This document shows positions 1 through 7,724 of a DNA stretch of 64,000 nucleotides, one piece after another. The notes under the pieces are model-generated. The model made no database searches. It saw only the letters and a list, made by a program, of their open reading frames with translations, and was not told the origin of the DNA. This stretch comes from JAFAHD01 sp963772515 (GTDB taxonomy: Bacteria; Vulcanimicrobiota; Vulcanimicrobiia; Eremiobacterales; Eremiobacteraceae): contig CAVYXC010000002.1 in assembly GCA_963772515.1 (NCBI GenBank), positions 124,001-188,000 of the forward strand, in the 5' to 3' direction. Position 1 is the first letter of the stretch. Every line of letters starts with the position of its first letter. Both the position numbers and the translations under genes were made by a program.

Positions 1-839
1 TCCAGGTCTTTTCGACCCAATTCGATCAGGGCTTCACGCAGTTCAGCCCTCGGATCAAGTTCACGCGGCTGTTCTCGCCGCGGGCCAGCGCCTACGTCTA
101 CTACGGTAGGTTCTTCACGCCGTTCTCATTCGAGAACGTGTCGCCGTATGCGGCATTTCTGCTCAACTTGCCGTTGCAGCCCACCCCGGCGCAGTTCGAC
201 CTGAAGCCGCAGCGCGACTCGGTCTACGAGATCGGCGGGCACTTGCCGCTCGGCGCCGGCGATCTGGGACTGCGCATCATGCAGAAGAACGCGACCGATC
301 TGATCGACGACACGCAAGTGGGCGTCACGCTGCTGCATCAGGACATCAATTACCAGCTCGGCCGCATCGCGACGCAATCCGCGTATTACCAGCAGCGGCT
401 CGTGCGCAACGGCGAGTGGTACGTCACCTTCAACCATACATACTCCGTCAACAAGGGCTGCGAGACCCAGCTCTTGGCCCCGTGCTTCGGCTCGCCGACG
501 GACTGGACACCGGCAGACCACGAGCAGCGCTGGGGCGCGACCGCCGGCGTGGTCTTCAACGACACGCGCGGCGGCTGGTTCTCCATGGACGAGGAGTACG
601 GCAGCGGCCTTTCGTCGTCGGCCTGTCCGCCCGATACGCCCGGCTTTTGCAAGTACACGCCGCACACGGTGTTCTCGTTGCAAAAGGGATTTGGCCTTGG
701 CCACAACGCGGCACTATGGGCCGGAATCGACAACCTGCTCAACAATCAGTACTGGATCACGCTTGATAACGCACAGGGCAACCACTACGCCGCTGGACGC
801 ACGTTCGTCATGGGCGTGCGTATCGGCACCGGCCAATGA
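1..839 (+). CDS. TonB-dependent receptor, C-terminal part (5' end outside window)
   Basis: This is the C-terminal beta-barrel of an outer-membrane TonB-dependent receptor, open from the window edge in the frame starting at base 3. Alternating aromatic/polar strands are visible, and the protein ends with strands typical of the family (NNQYWITLDN, then FVMGVRIGTGQ). The barrel resembles the complete receptor at 3928-6192: both have a 'FDLKP/YDLKPETDSIYE'-type segment and an 'NNQY' strand near the end. The plug and any N-terminal domain lie upstream. Its stop overlaps the Sco start by four bases (ATGA), so the two genes are probably co-transcribed. The transported substrate cannot be read from this part. 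Confidence 0.85.
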   Translation, partial: QVFSTQFDQGFTQFSPRIKFTRLFSPRASAYVYYGRFFTPFSFENVSPYAAFLLNLPLQPTPAQFDLKPQRDSVYEIGGHLPLGAGDLGLRIMQKNATDLIDDTQVGVTLLHQDINYQLGRIATQSAYYQQRLVRNGEWYVTFNHTYSVNKGCETQLLAPCFGSPTDWTPADHEQRWGATAGVVFNDTRGGWFSMDEEYGSGLSSSACPPDTPGFCKYTPHTVFSLQKGFGLGHNAALWAGIDNLLNNQYWITLDNAQGNHYAAGRTFVMGVRIGTGQ

Positions 840-1492
840 CCTGGGCGGCCTGGAAGTCGTTTGACGCGGCAGAAAGGCGCGTCATTCTAGCAGGCGCGGC
901 TTTCCTGCTTGTCACGATGGCATTGATGACCTATGCGCTGATACCGCAGCTTCGCGCGTGCGGCGATGCCTTGAACGTTTGGTTGAGGGGCGGCGCCCTT
1001 GTGAACTCTGTCGCGATCGCAGACCCGCCGCTGAAGGACGCGAACGATCACGACTATCTGATCACCAAGCAGCCCGACGTGACGCAAGTCGTGTACTTCG
1101 GCTACACGCACTGTCCGGATGAATGCCCGACAGCACTGAGCAAAATGGCACGGGCATACGACGAGCTTGGCCAGCCTCGCAGGCTCCGGCTGGTTTTCGT
1201 CAGCTTCGATCCACAACGCGACACGCCGCGCGTGCTTAGCGCTTACGTGGGGCGCTTCAAGGCGTCGATAGTCGGGCTCGGCGGATCGGCGGCGGCCGTG
1301 CGCGCCGCTATGCAACGCTTTGGCGCCGACGCCGTGCGCATTCCGCCGGAGCGGCCGGGTGCCGGCTATTCCTTCGCCCACACCGACTCCGTGATCGTCG
1401 TGGGGCCCGACAACTCGTCGGAAGCGATGTACCCGATCGAGGACATGGACGTCCACGACTTGGTGAAGACACTGCGCCGCTACATCTGGTAA
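836..1492 (+). CDS. SCO1/SenC family copper chaperone/thiol protein
   Basis: This 218-residue protein has an N-terminal membrane anchor (about residues 16-37) and a thioredoxin-like Sco domain. The copper-binding signature is intact: C93 and C97 in HCPDECP, plus H182 in FAHTDSV. Sco proteins deliver copper to the CuA site of cytochrome oxidase or act as periplasmic thiol reductases. The start codon overlaps the receptor stop by four bases. No oxidase subunit is in the window, so the role here is open. Neighbouring thioredoxin-like and TonB receptor genes fit copper or redox handling in the envelope. Confidence 0.9.
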   Translation: MTWAAWKSFDAAERRVILAGAAFLLVTMALMTYALIPQLRACGDALNVWLRGGALVNSVAIADPPLKDANDHDYLITKQPDVTQVVYFGYTHCPDECPTALSKMARAYDELGQPRRLRLVFVSFDPQRDTPRVLSAYVGRFKASIVGLGGSAAAVRAAMQRFGADAVRIPPERPGAGYSFAHTDSVIVVGPDNSSEAMYPIEDMDVHDLVKTLRRYIW

Positions 1493-1529
1493 GAGGCCTC
1501 GTGAGGAGTCGGAAGGGCGGCGGCGAAGC

Positions 1530-2021
1530 TTGCGCTCTCTGCAATCTCTTAGTAGGAGGACTCATGCAAGGCGCAAGTTTCTCATATCTGCGCTCGCGAT
1601 CGCGGCCGCGGTCATCGGCTTCGCGACGATCGCAACGATCGCATACACGGCTGACGCGCCGGTAATCGTTCAACCGGCGAACGTCCAGTGGGCACCGGTG
1701 AAGGGGATGACCGGTCTTGAGTCGGCGGTTTTGTGGGGGGATCCAACCGCGACCGGCGGCCAATATGCAATACGCTACAAATTGCCCGACGGCTTTAAGT
1801 TCCCGCCGCACACGCACCCAGCCAGTGAACAGGTCACTGTGCTGAGCGGCACGTTCTTGGTGGGCGTCGGGAAAACCGTGGACGCGTCGAAGGTGTTGTC
1901 GCTGCCGGCGGGATCGTACGTCGAAGTGCCGGCTAACCTGCCGCACTACGCGCAAGCGAAGGGCGAGACGATTCTCGAGGTGCACGGCATCGGCCCCGAC
2001 ACCATCAACATGCTCAAGTAA
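1530..2021 (+). CDS. Exported cupin-domain protein (start uncertain)
   Basis: The C-terminal half is a small cupin beta-barrel. The metal-ligand pattern is H94, H96 and E100 (PPHTHPASEQ), with H139 in the second motif (VPANLPHY). The N-terminus has a basic stretch (ARRKF) and a hydrophobic segment (about residues 17-40), so it is exported or membrane-anchored. The only in-frame upstream start is TTG at 1530, with no clear ribosome site. A strong AGGAGG followed by ATG at 1564 is one frame off, which suggests a one-base change near 1566. Catalytic activity is not evident; single-domain cupins of this kind are often of unknown function. Confidence 0.8.
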   Translation: MRSLQSLSRRTHARRKFLISALAIAAAVIGFATIATIAYTADAPVIVQPANVQWAPVKGMTGLESAVLWGDPTATGGQYAIRYKLPDGFKFPPHTHPASEQVTVLSGTFLVGVGKTVDASKVLSLPAGSYVEVPANLPHYAQAKGETILEVHGIGPDTINMLK

Positions 2022-2047
2022 CGAACCGGATCAGGACTATGGGCGAG

Positions 2048-2074
2048 CCGCGGCTCAAACGGGCCGCGGTTTCT
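2048..2074 (+). terminator. Hairpin terminator between convergent genes
   Basis: Arms CCGCGGC (2048-2054) and GCCGCGG (2063-2069) flank an eight-base loop and are followed by TTTCTCC on the plus strand. It sits between the cupin gene and the oppositely oriented DoxX/MauE gene and overlaps the stop codon of the latter. The T-tract is short, so efficiency is uncertain. Confidence 0.5.
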
Positions 2075-2489
2075 CCTTCCACGACCACCAGACGAGATAC
2101 GCAGCGGGTATCACGGCCGCTCCGTCGCGGAGCACCGTCCACCACGTGACCGGATCGGTCTCCCGGGGTCCGAAGCAGCCGCACGGCGTGGGTATCCCAC
2201 GCATGACCACTGACGCCAACGCCGCGATGAAGACAAGCAGCAGTGTGACCGAGACCACCGAGACGACGCGCAGCTGCCAGCCGAGCAGCAGGTACACACC
2301 CAGCGCGATTTCAAACAGCGGCAAAGCGATGGCCGAGAAGCCGACGAACGGCGGGGGCAAATCGAGCCGGAAGGCGACGATTGTCGAGCCGAGATCCGGT
2401 GCATGGCCGACCTTGAGCACACCGGCGGCCAGAAAGACGAGGCCGACGATGATACGCGCGACAAGAGGTAAGAGTTGAAGACGGGGCAA
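2055..2489 (-). CDS. DoxX/MauE-like integral membrane protein
   Basis: A 144-residue protein with four predicted membrane helices. It carries the motif TPCGCFGP (C103, C105), which is characteristic of the MauE/DoxX-like family; MauE acts with thioredoxin-like MauD in disulfide handling during methylamine dehydrogenase maturation. Here the divergent neighbour is indeed a thioredoxin-like protein, so a quinone-linked or electron-relay partner role is plausible. The best start is TTG at 2489, preceded by GGAAGG. A much longer upstream reading frame exists but is antisense to the thioredoxin gene and looks spurious. The 5' end overlaps the divergent gene's 5' end by about 15 bases. Confidence 0.75.
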   Translation of the reverse strand: MPRLQLLPLVARIIVGLVFLAAGVLKVGHAPDLGSTIVAFRLDLPPPFVGFSAIALPLFEIALGVYLLLGWQLRVVSVVSVTLLLVFIAALASVVMRGIPTPCGCFGPRETDPVTWWTVLRDGAAVIPAAYLVWWSWKEKPRPV

Positions 2490-3113
2490 TCGACACGACC
2501 TTCCGGCACGGCGCCAAGCGCGCCGCTGCGGACCATTTTGCCGGTGCTGCTCGGCGTCCTCGTCGTCGGCGCGATCGTCGTCTATGCGTGGACGCAGATG
2601 CACAAGCTGCCGAGCGCTGCCGTCGCGCCTAATGCGATCCCGTCGGTGCCACCGCCGCACAAAGCCGGCCAAACCGCCCCGGCGTTCTCGCTGCAGACGC
2701 CGCTCGGACCGATCAGCAACGACACCCTTGCCGGCAAGCCGTACATGCTTGAACTGTTCGCGACATGGTGCCCACATTGCCAGCGCATGACGGTCGTGTT
2801 GCGCTCGCTCCGCGCCAAGCTGCCTGAGTCGCGCTTTGGCATGGTCTCGGTCACGGGTTCCCCGTACGGCTCGAGTTCGACGGAAGGCAATCCAGTCGCC
2901 GAGGATCAGGCCGACGTAGATCAGTTCGACAAGTATTTCAACATCACGTGGCCATCCGTGTTCGATCCCGGCCTCAAGGTCGCGCAGACGTGGGGTCTCG
3001 ATGGTTTTCCGACGATCTACATCGTCAACGCCAAAGGCATGATCGTCTTCGCCGCCAGCGGGGAAATGCCAGAAACGCGCCTGCTGGAGGCCGCGCACAA
3101 AGCCGGCGCGTGA
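2475..3113 (+). CDS. Membrane-anchored TlpA/ResA-type thioredoxin-like protein
   Basis: A 212-residue protein with a single N-terminal membrane anchor (about residues 21-40) and a thioredoxin fold. The active site is WCPHC (C99, C102), and a cis-proline loop is visible (GFPTIYIV). It should work outside the membrane as a disulfide reductase or oxidase. The TTG start at 2475 has AGAGG six bases upstream. The divergent MauE-like gene and the upstream Sco protein suggest a shared thiol or copper-maturation function; that link is inferred from context. Confidence 0.87.
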   Translation: MKTGQSTRPSGTAPSAPLRTILPVLLGVLVVGAIVVYAWTQMHKLPSAAVAPNAIPSVPPPHKAGQTAPAFSLQTPLGPISNDTLAGKPYMLELFATWCPHCQRMTVVLRSLRAKLPESRFGMVSVTGSPYGSSSTEGNPVAEDQADVDQFDKYFNITWPSVFDPGLKVAQTWGLDGFPTIYIVNAKGMIVFAASGEMPETRLLEAAHKAGA

Positions 3114-3187
3114 GCGGAGACACGCCGTTTCTGAGACTAAACTGAACGCCGAGCGCTTGCTCGGAGGTAGCAGTTCGCGCTTGGCCG

Positions 3188-3193
3188 TATAAT
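3188..3193 (+). promoter_or_regulatory. Perfect -10 box immediately before a start codon (leaderless candidate)
   Basis: TATAAT lies five bases before the ATG at 3199. A transcript starting at the normal distance would begin at or within the start codon. No good -35 box is present at 16-18 bases upstream, and no ribosome site precedes the ATG. Confidence 0.45.
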
Positions 3194-3198
3194 ATCAG

Positions 3199-3870
3199 AT
3201 GGCTCGTCGGGACGTCTGCTGGCTGCTCATCGGCGCGATCGCATTGGTCGCATCTTTGACCAGTCATGCGCTCCAATTGCAGATCGAGTCCGCGCACCTC
3301 TTCGGTACGGTGCGCGCAGGGTATAGCCACTCTCTGCAGACGCCGATAGCCTATGCCGCATTCGGCCTGCTGTTAGTATCTGCGCTGTTCATCGCACACG
3401 GCGTCATCGAGAGCGTCCGCGACGAGCTCGACGGCGCTGATTGGCTGCTGCCCGCGCTCGACGCCGTGCGCTCGATGCCGCTTGGCCGGCTGATCACCAT
3501 CGTGATCGGGCTACAGCTCGCTTCATTCACTGTCGGCGAGTTGTCCGAGCAGGCGCTTTCGTCGTACGATGGTTTCGGTCTCGGTGCGGTCTTCGGGCTC
3601 GGCCATTTGAGCACGCCGTTCGTCCACATCCTGGTCGGCGCTGCGCTCGCGCTTGCGCTGCGCGCCTTTGCGCGCGCTGCGTGCGCGCGTGTCGCGGCTA
3701 TCGCGCGTTTCGTGCTCGTGGTCGTCGAACGGCTCGCCCAGCCGACACCTATCAAGTGTGCTCCCGCGCTGCGCATCCTGGCGCTGCACGCGGAGACGCC
3801 CCCACCGCCGCTGCTAGCGCGCCACATCGCCAGCCGTCCGCCCCCGGTTCGCCCTGCCCTTGTAGCATAG
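3199..3870 (+). CDS. Hypothetical multi-pass membrane protein
   Basis: I do not recognise this 223-residue protein. Hydrophobic segments lie at about residues 8-25, 48-68, 94-112 and 135-170. The C-terminal 40 residues are proline- and alanine-rich and probably cytosolic or disordered. It lies between a thioredoxin-like gene and a TonB receptor on the same strand, so it may belong to the same envelope module. Translation may start without a leader, as a TATAAT box abuts the ATG. Confidence 0.6.
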   Translation: MARRDVCWLLIGAIALVASLTSHALQLQIESAHLFGTVRAGYSHSLQTPIAYAAFGLLLVSALFIAHGVIESVRDELDGADWLLPALDAVRSMPLGRLITIVIGLQLASFTVGELSEQALSSYDGFGLGAVFGLGHLSTPFVHILVGAALALALRAFARAACARVAAIARFVLVVVERLAQPTPIKCAPALRILALHAETPPPPLLARHIASRPPPVRPALVA

Positions 3871-3927
3871 GCGGCCAAAACCGGCTTCCCGCCCTTTGGC
3901 CGCCACCCACCGGTGGAGGCCATTACT

Positions 3928-6192
3928 TTGCGTTTTCGACTTTTCTTCTTGTCCGCGCTCGTCTCGGCGACGTTGGCGTTCACGCTGCCGGCGGGCGCCG
4001 GCACCCTCAGCGCCATCCGAGGCACGGTCTATGACGATGCCGGCCATCCGGTGGCGCACGCCGTCGTCACGATTAAGAGCGGTGAAGGTGCTTCCCAGCA
4101 CATGACCACCAAGAGCGATGGCGTCTACGTCTTCGCCCGCGTCGACTTCGACACATATACCGTAACCATCAACGCCCCGGGCTGGTCGATCCAAACGGGC
4201 TTCGTCACAGTGACAAGCGGCGCGCCAGTCACCCTCGACTTTCATCTCTCGAAGAAGTCGCTTGGAAACGTGGTGTCCGTCGCCAAAGCGGGCCATCCGG
4301 TGAGCGTCACGGTCGTGACGCCGCAGTTCATCCAGACGCTGCCGAACAACTTCAAACTCTCGAATATCACCGAGACCGTGCCCGGCATCGTGCCCTTTTC
4401 GTACGACGAGCCCGTCGCGCGCGGATTTCATGGCGTCGCTTACTATGTCGACGGCGTGCCAATCCCGCAGACGACGTCCTCGAACTTCGCCGAGATCCTC
4501 GATCCGCGCGACGTCGGTTCGCTCGAAGTCTACACCGGCTCGTTCCCTGCGGAGTATGGAGGCTCTCGCCAAGGCGCGCTCGTCAACATCATCTCGAAGC
4601 GGCCGGTGCCCGGCGAGACCGGCGGCGACATCGTCCTGACGGGCGGCAATTACGCGTCGGGGCAGACGCAGGTGTCTGATTCATGGGGCGGCGGCCCGTT
4701 CAACGCGTACGTCTCGCTTAACTTCGAGCGCACGAATCGCGGCATCGATACGCCGACCCAAGTCCCCAACCACGACGCTGCAAGCCAGTCAGACGAGTTC
4801 ATGCGTCTGAGCTACAATCCCGATCCCCGCGACTCGTGGGCCTTCCATTTCTCCAACCAGTATTCGACGTTCCAGATCCCAATCGACACCGACCCGAGCA
4901 GCATCAGTTTTTCGCCTCCGGGCACTGACGACAACCAGAACGAATACGGCACCTACGCCAACATCGTCTTCAACCGGCTGAGCAAAGACAGCCAGGGATA
5001 CATCGAGATCGCGCCGTGGTACCAGCGCGCCAGAGTCGTATACACCGCAGATCCGCCGAATGACCTCGCGAGCGCGGCGGCCACATCCGTGGCTCAAGAC
5101 CGCGTCGGCGACTATTACGGGCTCACCGGAGCCTGGTTCCGCAGCGACCCGAGGGACAACGTGAAGATGGGTTTCACGGCATATACCGAGGACTTTACAA
5201 GCCTTTTCAATCTGCAGTTCATCGATCCAACGACGATGATGTTGCAGCAATTCGACGACAACGTCGCACAAACGGGTACCAACGTGGGCCTCTACGCTGA
5301 AGACAAGCGTATCCTCTCACCGGTGTTCACGGCCAACGTCGGCCTGCGATACGACCGCTCGACCGGCTTCGTCGACGGCAACCAATTGAGTCCGCGCATC
5401 GAGCTCGACGCGCAGGCTCTCAACCCCAGCGATACGCTGCATGTGTACTATGGGCGGCTCTATGCGGCACCCGCGCTTGAAGATACGCGCCGTTCCGCTA
5501 CCGTGATCGGAGGCGGGTCGCCGTCGGAGCTTCCGATCTACGACCTCAAGCCGGAGACCGACTCGATCTACGAATTCGGCTTCTCGCATCAAATCGATCC
5601 GCAGACCAAGTGGTACATCAACTACTGGGCGCGCTCCGTCGCCAACGTGCTCGATACGACGCAGATCGGGTCGACGCCGATCTTCACGATCTTCAACTCG
5701 ACCGCCGGCCGCGCCCAGGGCGTCGAGTTCAGCTTCACCGGCACGCAGAACAACGGCGACAATTACTACGTTTCCTACGGCCTCTCGGAGAGCCTTGCAT
5801 CGGGCATTTCCGGCGGCACGTTCTTGTTCTCGCCCGCTGATCTGCAAGGCGCGTTCGGCTATGCGCTTGAGGATCACGATCAGACCAACTCGCTCAACGC
5901 GGCCTATACGTGGCGTTTCTCCACCAATCGTCTGATGTTCGCGACCTTGCAGACGATCTACGGCAGCGGCTTCCCGGTCCAATTCGAGAACGGCCCAGGC
6001 CGGCTGCCGGCGCACTGGGAGCTTAACGCCTCGTACGGTCGGTTCGCGACGGGCAACGATCTAGGGTATCAGTTCCAGATCACCAATATCACGAACAACC
6101 AGTACCTGATCAAGCTCAACAACGGCTTCAACACGACGCAGTACGCACGTGGTCTGCAATTCACGGCGCAGATAACCGCACCGATCCACTAA
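3928..6192 (+). CDS. TonB-dependent receptor with N-terminal carboxypeptidase-regulatory-like domain
   Basis: An outer-membrane receptor of about 754 residues. In order it has a signal peptide (residues 1-25), a carboxypeptidase-D regulatory-like domain (about 30-110, starting AIRGTVYDDAGHPV), a plug domain (about 125-230, including YYVDGVPIPQ and VYTGSFPAEYGG) and a long beta-barrel ending in strands near QYARGLQFTAQI. The TTG at 3928 is preferred because GGAGG lies eight bases upstream and a clean signal peptide follows; GTG at 3913 is in frame but would place the ribosome site inside the gene. The substrate is unknown. It resembles the partial receptor at the window start, so the pair probably arose by duplication. 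Confidence 0.9.
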   Translation: MRFRLFFLSALVSATLAFTLPAGAGTLSAIRGTVYDDAGHPVAHAVVTIKSGEGASQHMTTKSDGVYVFARVDFDTYTVTINAPGWSIQTGFVTVTSGAPVTLDFHLSKKSLGNVVSVAKAGHPVSVTVVTPQFIQTLPNNFKLSNITETVPGIVPFSYDEPVARGFHGVAYYVDGVPIPQTTSSNFAEILDPRDVGSLEVYTGSFPAEYGGSRQGALVNIISKRPVPGETGGDIVLTGGNYASGQTQVSDSWGGGPFNAYVSLNFERTNRGIDTPTQVPNHDAASQSDEFMRLSYNPDPRDSWAFHFSNQYSTFQIPIDTDPSSISFSPPGTDDNQNEYGTYANIVFNRLSKDSQGYIEIAPWYQRARVVYTADPPNDLASAAATSVAQDRVGDYYGLTGAWFRSDPRDNVKMGFTAYTEDFTSLFNLQFIDPTTMMLQQFDDNVAQTGTNVGLYAEDKRILSPVFTANVGLRYDRSTGFVDGNQLSPRIELDAQALNPSDTLHVYYGRLYAAPALEDTRRSATVIGGGSPSELPIYDLKPETDSIYEFGFSHQIDPQTKWYINYWARSVANVLDTTQIGSTPIFTIFNSTAGRAQGVEFSFTGTQNNGDNYYVSYGLSESLASGISGGTFLFSPADLQGAFGYALEDHDQTNSLNAAYTWRFSTNRLMFATLQTIYGSGFPVQFENGPGRLPAHWELNASYGRFATGNDLGYQFQITNITNNQYLIKLNNGFNTTQYARGLQFTAQITAPIH

Positions 6193-6207
6193 GAGGTCGC
6201 AGCAGCG

Positions 6208-6245
6208 CGGCGTAATAGCGCGTTCATGAACGCGCTATTGCGCCG
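6208..6245. terminator. Bidirectional hairpin terminator
   Basis: A 38-base near-perfect inverted repeat (left arm CGGCGTAATAGCGCGTTCA, symmetric about 6226/6227, one G-U pair) lies between the convergent receptor and DUF3105 genes. It contains the TAG stop of the minus-strand gene. The AT-rich middle of the arms could serve both directions. Confidence 0.6.
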
Positions 6246-6873
6246 TGTTCGCCTGGTTGTGCAGGTATGCGTTGATGAACGACTCGATCTTGGCCTCATC
6301 GAGCGAGTCGAGGGTACCGAGACGCGTCCACGCCGTCAGCGCGATCTTGTGCTTCATGCCCGGGTAGGGCGCCACTACCACCGATTCGCCAGCTTCCTCC
6401 GCCCCCTGCACCTGTGCCGGCGTTGCTTGCAGCTGGTCCGGCGGGATGAGCCGGCTGTCGTACTTGTACGCGATCTGATACAACGCGCCCGCGATGTCGG
6501 GACAGTTGCAGCTGTACTGCAACAGCACGTTGCCGTGTTCGAGCAGATGGACCTGGACATACTTGGGCAGCGGCGTCGCGTTGTTGAACGACATGCTGAA
6601 GGCTTCTTTGTGCGGCCCCGAGGTCGGCGGGTCCGAGTTGTAGGCGAAGTTCGTCGATTCACCTTCGTCAAAATGGCGATGCCCTTGGGACGGATAGTGC
6701 GTCCCCAAGAACTGCAAGGTGATCGTCTGCGGTGCCGTGCTCGCAGCGGCGGACGTTGCGGCGCCCGAGGATGAAGGCGCTGCGCTGCTATCGCCACTGC
6801 TCTTAGCGCAGCCGCCCAGCAGAAGCACGCCGGCAAGCATCGCACATGTGGCGGCGCGTACGATGGCCATCAT
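6235..6873 (-). CDS. DUF3105 lipoprotein
   Basis: A 212-residue protein with a lipoprotein signal ending LLLGGC, so it is lipid-anchored outside the cytoplasmic membrane. Residues about 50-205 form a DUF3105 domain with the hallmark PPTSGPH, then EHGNVLLQYSCNCPD and the C-terminal KIALTAWTRL. The HLLEHG histidines with the CxC pair look like a possible metal site; this is inference, as the family has no established function. It is a tandem paralogue of the upstream gene and overlaps its stop. The location at the end of a metal-transport operon supports a link with metal binding. Confidence 0.85.
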   Translation of the reverse strand: MMAIVRAATCAMLAGVLLLGGCAKSSGDSSAAPSSSGAATSAAASTAPQTITLQFLGTHYPSQGHRHFDEGESTNFAYNSDPPTSGPHKEAFSMSFNNATPLPKYVQVHLLEHGNVLLQYSCNCPDIAGALYQIAYKYDSRLIPPDQLQATPAQVQGAEEAGESVVVAPYPGMKHKIALTAWTRLGTLDSLDEAKIESFINAYLHNQANTAQ

Positions 6874-7574
6874 TGCGACGCGTTCGCCACGTTCGACAGA
6901 TACGCGTTGATGAAGCGAATCATCCCCGCCTGGTCGATCGAATCGAACGGTTCAAGGCGCGTCCACGCCGTCAGCGCGATCTTGTATTTCATGTTGGGGT
7001 AGGGCGCTACGAGCACGCCCTTGCCGTACTCTTCGATGCGCTGGATATCGTCGGACGAGAGCTCGGTCTCACCGGCAGCCAGCTGCTGGTTGTTGTAGCT
7101 CGACGCGATCTGCGAGAGCGCGCCCGCGATGTCCGGGCACTTGCAGCTGTACTGCATGAGCACGTTGCCATGCTCGAGCAGATGGACTTGCATGTACTTG
7201 GGCAGGGGCGTCGCGTTGACGAGCACGGGTGAAAAGCGCTCGAGGTGCATGCCCGAGGTCGGCGGATCGGAGCTGTAGACGAATTTGGCGACCGCGGGAG
7301 CGTTCGGATCGGTCTGATCGTGGCCTTGATGCCCTTGGGCCGGGAAATGCATGCCGGGGGTCTGCGCGGGGCGCGGCAGCGGCGTGGTGGTCGGCGTCGC
7401 GGTGGCCGCAGGGCCGAGCGCGACCGGCGCATTGCGGTGCGTTATCGCAAGCACGATGAGCACGATGAGACCGAGGACGACCAGCGCGCCGAAGCCCAGC
7501 GTCATGATGCGACCGGTTGGGTCGACCGGTGCCGGCGTAGGAGTTTTCGACATCGCGCGCGTCATTCGCGGCAC
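6870..7574 (-). CDS. DUF3105 membrane-anchored protein
   Basis: This 234-residue paralogue of the next gene downstream has an N-terminal membrane helix (about residues 22-45) in place of a lipobox. A proline/threonine-rich linker is followed by a DUF3105 domain containing PPTSGMH, HLLEHG, SCKCPD and KIALTAWTRL. The most upstream start is GTG at 7574; ATG at 7565 or 7553 is also possible. The gene overlaps its downstream paralogue by four bases. Conservation of the same histidine and CxC residues in both copies suggests they matter for function. Confidence 0.82.
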   Translation of the reverse strand: MPRMTRAMSKTPTPAPVDPTGRIMTLGFGALVVLGLIVLIVLAITHRNAPVALGPAATATPTTTPLPRPAQTPGMHFPAQGHQGHDQTDPNAPAVAKFVYSSDPPTSGMHLERFSPVLVNATPLPKYMQVHLLEHGNVLMQYSCKCPDIAGALSQIASSYNNQQLAAGETELSSDDIQRIEEYGKGVLVAPYPNMKYKIALTAWTRLEPFDSIDQAGMIRFINAYLSNVANASQ

Positions 7575-7592
7575 CCGCGGCGCGCGCCTGTC

Positions 7593-7724
7593 TCAATGCA
7601 GCGCTTTGACGAACGCGAAGACGACGAGCGGCACAGCTATCAATACGTAGATGCGCAATACCCACAGCAATACAGTTATCCCGGGGCTAAGTTTACGGCG
7701 GCCGAAAGGCGTCTGATCGCTCAT
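7593..7724 (-). CDS. Small 43-residue single-pass membrane protein
   Basis: A short frame encodes a protein starting MSDQTPFGRRKLSPG, followed by one strongly hydrophobic helix (about residues 16-38) and ending FVKALH. Its ATG overlaps the NRAMP gene stop by four bases (ATGA), the same coupling seen at other junctions of this operon. That makes it a credible gene despite its size. Basic residues before the helix predict an N-in orientation. Its function is unknown; an accessory subunit of the transporter is possible. Confidence 0.6.
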   Translation of the reverse strand: MSDQTPFGRRKLSPGITVLLWVLRIYVLIAVPLVVFAFVKALH

